Shown: positions 59,257 to 64,000 of the stretch, piece after piece
Position numbering within the stretch: position 1 is the stretch's first letter
How the letters are laid out: the number at the start of each line of letters is the position of its first letter
Translations under genes and position numbers: made by a program
From: an uncultured Paracoccaceae bacterium
Lineage (GTDB): Bacteria; Pseudomonadota; Alphaproteobacteria; Rhodobacterales; Rhodobacteraceae
Reading direction: 5' to 3'
Assembly: GCA_937146765.1 (NCBI GenBank)
Contig: CAKZRP010000020.1
Span: 94,900 to 158,899 of the forward strand
Length of the DNA stretch: 64,000 nt
The notes under the pieces: generated by a model
Database searches by the model: none
Seen by the model: the letters and a program-made list of their open reading frames with translations, nothing else
What the model was told of the DNA's origin: nothing

Positions 59257-60099
59257 CTATTCCGGATCGTATGTCGGGTGGAAGCGTCCAGATGGAGACA
59301 GGGTGAAGATCTCCACCCCATCCGCCGTCACCCCCACGGAATGTTCAAACTGCGCCGACAGCGATTTGTCGCGCGTGACCGCGGTCCAATCGTCCGCCAA
59401 CACTTTGGTCTCCGGGCGCCCCAAGTTCAGCATCGGCTCGATGGTGAAGAACATGCCCTCTTCCAGAACCGGCCCGGTGCCGGGGCGACCATAGTGCAAG
59501 ACATTGGGCGGCGCGTGGAAGACCTGGCCCAAGCCGTGACCGCAGAAATCGCGCACCACGCTCACCCGCTGGCTTTCGGCGTAGGACTGGATAGCATGGC
59601 CAATGTCACCAAAGGTATTGCCCGGTTTCACCACCTCGATGCCCTTCATCAGGGCGTCATGGGTGATCTGAATGAGCCGCTCCGCCTTGCGCGGCAGCTT
59701 GCCCGCCACATACATGCGGCTGGTGTCGCCGAACCAGCCATCGACGATCACGGTGACGTCGATATTGAGGATGTCGCCATCCTTCAGCTTCTTGTCGCCG
59801 GGGATGCCATGGCAGACCACATGGTTGATCGAGATGCAACTGGCGTGCTGATAACCCTTGTAGCCAATGGTGGCAGAGACCACACCGGCGTCCTCCACCA
59901 TCTGGGTGATCACCCGGTCAATCTCGCCGGTGGTCTGGCCGACAAAGACATGCGCCGCGATATCGTCCAGAATCCGGGCCGCCACGGCACCGGCTGCGTG
60001 CATGCCTGCAAAATCGGCCTGCTCGTAGATGCGGATACCGTCCTTGGTGGTGCGGCCGTTCTTGGATCTCATCGGGGCGTGCTCCGTCGCGTGGGTCAT
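59257..60099 (-). CDS. map: Type I methionine aminopeptidase
   Basis: 280 residues. Metal ligands in NIDVTVIVDGWFGDTSRMY (two Asp), GHGLGQVFHAPP (His), FTIEPMLNLG (Glu) and FEHSVGVTADG (Glu), with CISINHVVCHGIP before them. An N-terminal extension of about 18 residues (THATEHAPMRSKNGRTT) precedes the usual start; MRSKNGRTT (10 residues in) is an alternative. It removes the initiator Met from new proteins. Confidence 0.96.
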   Translation of the reverse strand: MTHATEHAPMRSKNGRTTKDGIRIYEQADFAGMHAAGAVAARILDDIAAHVFVGQTTGEIDRVITQMVEDAGVVSATIGYKGYQHASCISINHVVCHGIPGDKKLKDGDILNIDVTVIVDGWFGDTSRMYVAGKLPRKAERLIQITHDALMKGIEVVKPGNTFGDIGHAIQSYAESQRVSVVRDFCGHGLGQVFHAPPNVLHYGRPGTGPVLEEGMFFTIEPMLNLGRPETKVLADDWTAVTRDKSLSAQFEHSVGVTADGVEIFTLSPSGRFHPTYDPE

Positions 60100-60244
60100 C
60101 TCGTGTTCAGCCGTTATCTAAGCCTTTCTGACCCAAAGGGCCAGAGGCGCGCAGGCCCGGAACCCGCGCGTTTTGGGAACTTTCCGGCAGGACTCGCGTT
60201 TTGACGCTGAAAAGACGTGACAAACAGGGATGAAGGAGCCGCTT

Positions 60245-61129
60245 ATGGAAGGCCTCGACAATGTGATGCAGACGGAGATCTACAGCGGCAGGACCCTTGC
60301 CGATCTGGTGACGATCGAGTTTCTGGCAAGCGTGTTGGGCAGTGTGCTTGTCGCCACATTGATCCTATTTGTGGGGTTCACCCTTGGCGCCTGGGCCAAG
60401 CGCCGGATCGTCGGGCTTGCTGATCATCACGCAAGGCTCGACAAAACCCTGTTCCATTTCTTGGGCAATGTGGTGCGATACGTCATCCTCGGCTTTGCCA
60501 TTCTGATCGTTCTCAATACCTTTGGGGTGCAGACCACCTCGATCATTGCCGCCATCGGTGCGGCGGGTCTGGCCATTGGTCTGGCGATGCAGGGCGCACT
60601 GTCGAATGTCGCGGCTGGTGTGATGATCATCCTCTTCCGCCCCTTTAAACTCGGTGACTTCATCGACGTGGACGGCACCATGGGCACGGTCAAGGAGATC
60701 ACCCTGAACAACACCGTACTGGCGGATCTGACCAATGTGAAGGTGATCATCCCCAACGCGGATGTCTGGGGCAATACGATCTCCAACTACTCCGAGTATC
60801 CGACCCGCCGTGCGGAATGGAGCTTTGGCGTCGGCTATGGTGCCAACCTTGCGGTGGCCGAGCGTGCCATTCTCGATACCATCCTCGCGGACGAGCGCTC
60901 TCATGCGGAGCCTGCGCCCTTCATTCAGGTCAATAACCTCAACGACAGCTCGGTGGATTTTCTGGTGCGCGTCTGGGTCAATGCCAGCGATTACTTCCAG
61001 TATAAGGCCGATATCACCCGCAAGGTGAAAGAGGCGCTGGATGCCAAGGGCGTGGATATCCCCTTTCCGACCCGCACCCTGATCCAGCCCACCGCCCCAG
61101 AGGTCGACCCGCAACAGGACGCCGCTTAA
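60245..61129 (+). CDS. MscS-family mechanosensitive channel (small form)
   Basis: 294 residues from ATG 60245 with AAGGAG upstream. Three membrane helices; pore helix SIIAAIGAAGLAIGLAMQGALSNVAAGVMIILFRPFKLGDFID, beta domain GTVKEITLNNTVLADLTNVKVIIPNADVWG and C-terminal cage FGVGYGANLAVAERAIL. It matches E. coli MscS in length (286) and layout. It opens under membrane tension and protects against osmotic lysis. It is the second MscS homologue in this window. Confidence 0.95.
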   Translation: MEGLDNVMQTEIYSGRTLADLVTIEFLASVLGSVLVATLILFVGFTLGAWAKRRIVGLADHHARLDKTLFHFLGNVVRYVILGFAILIVLNTFGVQTTSIIAAIGAAGLAIGLAMQGALSNVAAGVMIILFRPFKLGDFIDVDGTMGTVKEITLNNTVLADLTNVKVIIPNADVWGNTISNYSEYPTRRAEWSFGVGYGANLAVAERAILDTILADERSHAEPAPFIQVNNLNDSSVDFLVRVWVNASDYFQYKADITRKVKEALDAKGVDIPFPTRTLIQPTAPEVDPQQDAA

Positions 61130-61140
61130 GCCCTGTTTGG

Positions 61141-61839
61141 TCAGTCTATAAAGGGCTGGCCAACTTCGACTCCCTCGGGGGTGATCTTGGTGCCGATCAC
61201 CAGCCGCTCGACCCCGCGCGCCGCCGCCGCCTTGAATTCGGCGGCATAGGTGGGGTCGATATCGGCGGCGAGGGCAAAGCGGTCGCAATCGGTGCGCTGC
61301 ACCAGATAGAGCATCACTGCCCGGTGCCCGGCCTCGGCCATATCGCCGAGCTCGCGCAAGTGTTTGGCGCCGCGCGCGGTGACGCTATCGGGAAACTCTG
61401 CCAGTCCCGGCTGACGCGACAGGGTCACGCTTTTCACCTCGACGTAGGCGTCGGGCAGGCCCTCGCCGCGCAAGAGAAAGTCGATGCGGCTGTTTTGGCC
61501 GTATTTCACCTCGGCCCGCACCTCGGAATACTCCGCCAAGGCCGCGATCTGCCTCGCCTCCAACGCGGCCTTCAGCGCGCAGTTCGGCACCGAAGTATCC
61601 ACCCCGGTAAAATCGCCGCTGGCATGTTCCACCAGCCGCCAGCCGTATTTCAGCTTCTTCTTGGGGTCATCATTCGGCTCCAGCCAGATCCGCATCCCCG
61701 GCTCAACCAGCCCCAGCATCGAGCCCGGATTGGCGCAATGGGCCGTCACCTCTCGCCCATCGTCCAGCCGACAATCGGCGAGAAAGCGTTTGTAGCGTTG
61801 GATGAGCGTCGCGGGGATCAGGGGGGTGGGAAATCTCAT
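61141..61839 (-). CDS. sfsA: SfsA-family DNA/sugar-fermentation stimulation protein
   Basis: 232 residues from ATG 61839, where the conserved RFPTPLIPATLIQRYKRFLADCRL begins; a GTG at 61869 would add ten residues. VTAHCANPGSMLGLVEPG, NSRIDFLLRGEGLPDAYVEVKSVTL and FPDSVTARGAKHLREL are diagnostic. E. coli SfsA was tied to maltose metabolism; the fold is nuclease-like and its true role is unresolved. Convergent with the MscS gene. Confidence 0.95.
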   Translation of the reverse strand: MRFPTPLIPATLIQRYKRFLADCRLDDGREVTAHCANPGSMLGLVEPGMRIWLEPNDDPKKKLKYGWRLVEHASGDFTGVDTSVPNCALKAALEARQIAALAEYSEVRAEVKYGQNSRIDFLLRGEGLPDAYVEVKSVTLSRQPGLAEFPDSVTARGAKHLRELGDMAEAGHRAVMLYLVQRTDCDRFALAADIDPTYAAEFKAAAARGVERLVIGTKITPEGVEVGQPFID

Positions 61840-61962
61840 GAGCTCGGGTGATGGGCCATAAACTGCCACCTGTCAAAGCCTGATCGTGGCGGAACCGCTT
61901 GCACGTGCGGCGGGTGGGACTATCCTCTTGCCAGACCCCGGAAATCCTACAGGAGATGCATC

Positions 61963-62685
61963 ATGCCCAATCCCACCGCTGCCATGCTAGTGATCGGGGA
62001 TGAAATCCTGTCGGGACGCACCCGCGACGCCAATATGTACTATCTTGCCGGTGAACTGACCAAGCATGGTGTCGACCTCAAGGAGGTCCGTGTGGTCAGC
62101 GATGATGCGCCTGCGATCGTGGCGGCCGTGCGGGCGCTGTCTCAGTCCTTCGACCACGTGTTCACCTCGGGAGGCATTGGTCCAACGCACGATGATATCA
62201 CCGCCGACTGCATCGCCGAAGCCTTTGGCGTCTCCATTGACGTGCGCGAGGATGCCCGCGCCATTCTGGCCGAGCATTACGCCCGCACCGGCGCCGAGTT
62301 GAACGAGGCCCGGCTACGCATGGCGCGCATCCCCGAGGGCGCTGATCTGATCGACAACCCGGTGTCGCGCGCGCCGGGTTTTACGCTCAGGAACGTGCAT
62401 GTGATGGCCGGCGTGCCTGCGGTGTTTCAGGCCATGGTCGCCACCGTGCTTGCGACGCTGACCGGTGGCCAGCCGCTTCTCAGCCAGACCCTGCGGATCG
62501 ACCGGGGCGAGGGTGAGATCGCCGCCACCTTGACCGCGCTTGCGGAGAAATACGACGATCTCTCCGTCGGCTGTTATCCGTTCCAACAGAACGGAGCCTA
62601 CGGCGCCAATGTGGTGATACGTGGCACCGAAGGCGGCCGCATCGACGCGGCTATCACTGAATTGGCGCGGGAGCTCAGCTTGTGA
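61963..62685 (+). CDS. Molybdopterin-binding-domain protein (CinA N-terminal/MoaB-like)
   Basis: 240 residues. MLVIGDEILSGRTRDANMYYLAGELTKHGVDLKEVRVVSDD and VFTSGGIGPTHDDITADCIAEAFG form the MoCF_biosynth domain as in CinA; the C-terminal amidase domain of full CinA is absent. Such short forms may be ADP-ribose pyrophosphatase- or pterin-linked; role unproved. Its stop overlaps the GTG of the GNAT gene. Confidence 0.9.
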   Translation: MPNPTAAMLVIGDEILSGRTRDANMYYLAGELTKHGVDLKEVRVVSDDAPAIVAAVRALSQSFDHVFTSGGIGPTHDDITADCIAEAFGVSIDVREDARAILAEHYARTGAELNEARLRMARIPEGADLIDNPVSRAPGFTLRNVHVMAGVPAVFQAMVATVLATLTGGQPLLSQTLRIDRGEGEIAATLTALAEKYDDLSVGCYPFQQNGAYGANVVIRGTEGGRIDAAITELARELSL

Positions 62686-63407
62686 GCGAAGTCGGCACTG
62701 CTCCAAAATACCATGACGTGGTGGACGCCACATGGCCTGCCCTGCGTAAGGAGAACCTTGGCCCGATCACCCTGCGCGTCGGTGCGGGCGGTGGCAGCCG
62801 GGTTTCTGCGGCGACCGTAGAGGCCGCGGTGAGTTCAGCGCAGGTCGCCGAGGCCGAAGCCGCGATGCAGGCCCTTGGCCAGCCACCACTCTTCATGATC
62901 CGCGATGGCCAGGAGGATCTGGACAAGCAACTGGAAAACCTCGGTTATCAGGTGATGGACCCGGTGGTCCTCTGGTCCTGTCCGCCTGCGACCCTGACCG
63001 ATGTGGCCATCCCGCGCGTCACCACCTTTTGCGTCTGGGAGCCCTTGGCGATCCAGCACGAGATCTGGGCCACCGGCGGCATCGGCCCCGAACGCCTCGC
63101 GGTTATGGCGCGCGCCACCTGCGCCAAGACCAGCCTTCTGGGCCGTTGGGACGACAAGCCCGCCGCCACCGCCTATGTCGGCTGCCACGCAGGCACCGCG
63201 ATGCTGCACGCGCTGGAGGTGCTGCCGCATCAGCGCCGCAAGGGCGTTGGCGTCTGGATGATGCGTCAGGCCGCCTATTGGGCCGCCGATCAGGGCGCGA
63301 CAGAGCTGGTGGTGATCTGCACCCGCGCCAATGCCGGGGCCAATGCGCTTTATGCCAGCCTTGGAATGCGCGAGGTCGGCCAATACCATTATCGTATCAA
63401 ACGCTGA
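62682..63407 (+). CDS. GNAT-family acetyltransferase
   Basis: 241 residues from GTG overlapping the previous stop. The C-terminal half holds the acetyl-CoA fold: LHALEVLPHQRRKGVGVWMMRQAAYWA (Q/R-x-x-G-x-G/A) and TRANAGANALYASLGMREVGQYHYR. The N-terminal half (about 1-110) is a degenerate partner domain. Acceptor unknown; the coupling to the CinA-like and AhpD-like genes is the only clue. Confidence 0.85.
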   Translation: MSEVGTAPKYHDVVDATWPALRKENLGPITLRVGAGGGSRVSAATVEAAVSSAQVAEAEAAMQALGQPPLFMIRDGQEDLDKQLENLGYQVMDPVVLWSCPPATLTDVAIPRVTTFCVWEPLAIQHEIWATGGIGPERLAVMARATCAKTSLLGRWDDKPAATAYVGCHAGTAMLHALEVLPHQRRKGVGVWMMRQAAYWAADQGATELVVICTRANAGANALYASLGMREVGQYHYRIKR

Positions 63408-63428
63408 CGCCGGAGGAGGGCGCCGCTT

Positions 63429-64000
63429 ATGACCAAACCGAAAGAGCCGACTGCGCTCGACCTGCCGATGGTGGACCCGCTGCCGCCCGAAACGCAAAAG
63501 TATTTCGACATCTGTCGCGACAAGCTTGGCATGGTGCCGAACGTGCTGCAGGCCTATGCCTTCAACATCGACAAGCTCAACACCTTTACCGCCATGTACA
63601 ACGACCTGATGCTGGGCGAGAGCCACCTCAGCAAGCTGGAGCGTGAGATGATCGCGGTGGTGGTTTCCTCGATCAACAAATGCTTCTACTGCCTCGTCGC
63701 CCATGGTGCAGCGGTACGGCAGCTGTCCGGCGATCCAATCTTGGGCGAGATGCTGGTGATGAACTACCGCGTCGCGCCGGTAGAGCCGCGCCAGCGCGCG
63801 ATGCTGGATTTTGCTGCCAAGATGACCCGCGCCAGTGCCGAGATTGAGGAAGCCGACCGAGAGGCCCTGCGCGCCCAAGGGTTTGACGACCGCGACATCT
63901 GGGACATCGCCAATGTGGCCGGGTTCTTCAACATGACCAACCGGGTCGCGAGCGCCACCGCAATGATGCCCAACGCCGACTACCACGGGCAGTTCCGCTG
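63429..64000 (+). CDS. AhpD-like/carboxymuconolactone-decarboxylase-family peroxidase-related protein (partial, runs off right edge)
   Basis: Starting at ATG 63429 the frame stays open to the edge, 190 codons. LDLPMVDPLPPETQKYFDIC, KLGMVPNVLQAYAFNIDKLNTF, EREMIAVVVSSINKCFYCLVAHG with the CxxC active site, and a GDPILGEML block match uncharacterised peroxidase-related enzymes (TIGR01926 type). The catalytic Cys-x-x-Cys and following His point to alkylhydroperoxidase activity. The final residues YHGQFR are near the usual family end, so at most a few residues are missing. Confidence 0.9.
   Translation, partial: MTKPKEPTALDLPMVDPLPPETQKYFDICRDKLGMVPNVLQAYAFNIDKLNTFTAMYNDLMLGESHLSKLEREMIAVVVSSINKCFYCLVAHGAAVRQLSGDPILGEMLVMNYRVAPVEPRQRAMLDFAAKMTRASAEIEEADREALRAQGFDDRDIWDIANVAGFFNMTNRVASATAMMPNADYHGQFR

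Noticed and set aside
1..64000. CRISPR arrays, IS elements, prophage or integrase genes
   Set aside because: No regularly spaced repeats, transposase motifs or phage structural genes were visible on either strand.

Overview
The window is about 63-65% GC, densely coded, and reads as chromosomal DNA of an alphaproteobacterium of the Roseobacter group (Rhodobacteraceae). This assignment is inference from gene families and layout, not from an rRNA: DUF1523 and DUF599 membrane proteins, a RibN-type DMT transporter behind an FMN riboswitch, a prtD/hlyD pair, a glcDEF operon, a core-2-like glycosyltransferase beside a PAPS-type sulfotransferase, and the split leuCD...leuB arrangement. I see no insertion sequence, prophage, CRISPR array or rRNA. 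There is one tRNA gene, tRNA-Pro(CGG).

Layout. 1-2862 is the end of an iron-siderophore uptake locus (FecB-like binding protein, cut by the left edge, and a TonB-dependent receptor). 3068-6420 is a GntR regulator followed by a NitT/TauT-type ABC importer. 6425-9665 (minus) is a tungstate importer operon tupB-tupC-tupA whose fourth gene is a helix-turn-helix protein fused to a periplasmic-binding-protein-like sensor domain; a short TrmO-like gene diverges from it. 10389-13002 holds a large Orn/Lys/Arg decarboxylase and tRNA-Pro. 13047-19618 (minus) is a DMT transporter and the leucine cluster leuC-leuD, a membrane protein, an EEP-fold nuclease/phosphatase, and leuB. 19933-23148 holds a MscS channel, rsfS and rlmH (two ribosome genes) and a DUF599 protein. 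23230-27154 is glcDEF. 27267-29490 is a trypsin-like protease, an Hsp20 gene with a heat-shock-type promoter, and a TetR regulator. 29470-30575 (minus) is ribN with its FMN riboswitch.

30760-38124 holds a two-domain phytase/esterase-like secreted protein, a globin, gabD, an alpha/beta hydrolase, a well-conserved creatinase, and a DUF1523 protein. 38307-41617 holds an orphan amino-acid-type binding protein and a divergent glycosyltransferase/sulfotransferase pair. 41992-46805 has ilvD, a BenE-type transporter divergent from an XRE-cupin regulator across a perfect 22-bp inverted repeat, and a third DMT transporter. 46879-52087 has smpB, the outer-membrane lipid-asymmetry genes mlaC/mlaA, and a type I secretion ABC transporter with its membrane-fusion protein. 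52230-55003 is a tight RidA-GDPD-DUF482-phhB run. 55167-64000 is housekeeping: CHAD protein, peroxiredoxin, ferredoxin-reductase-like flavoprotein, rsmD, HAD phosphatase, map, a second MscS channel, sfsA, a CinA/MoaB-domain protein, a GNAT enzyme and an AhpD-like protein cut by the right edge.

I do not see an obvious new multi-gene defence or metabolic system. The most interesting signals are regulatory: the tungstate operon with a built-in PBP-type sensor, the 22-bp inverted repeat between benE and its cupin regulator, a short Shine-Dalgarno-equipped ORF whose stop overlaps the rsfS start, a possible heat-sensing leader on hsp20, an SD-enclosing hairpin downstream of the FMN riboswitch, a cluster of perfect palindromes at 41.66-41.90 kb, and two mutually exclusive GC hairpins at 55.03-55.09 kb. 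The creatinase and the glycosyltransferase/sulfotransferase pair are the most notable protein-level cases.
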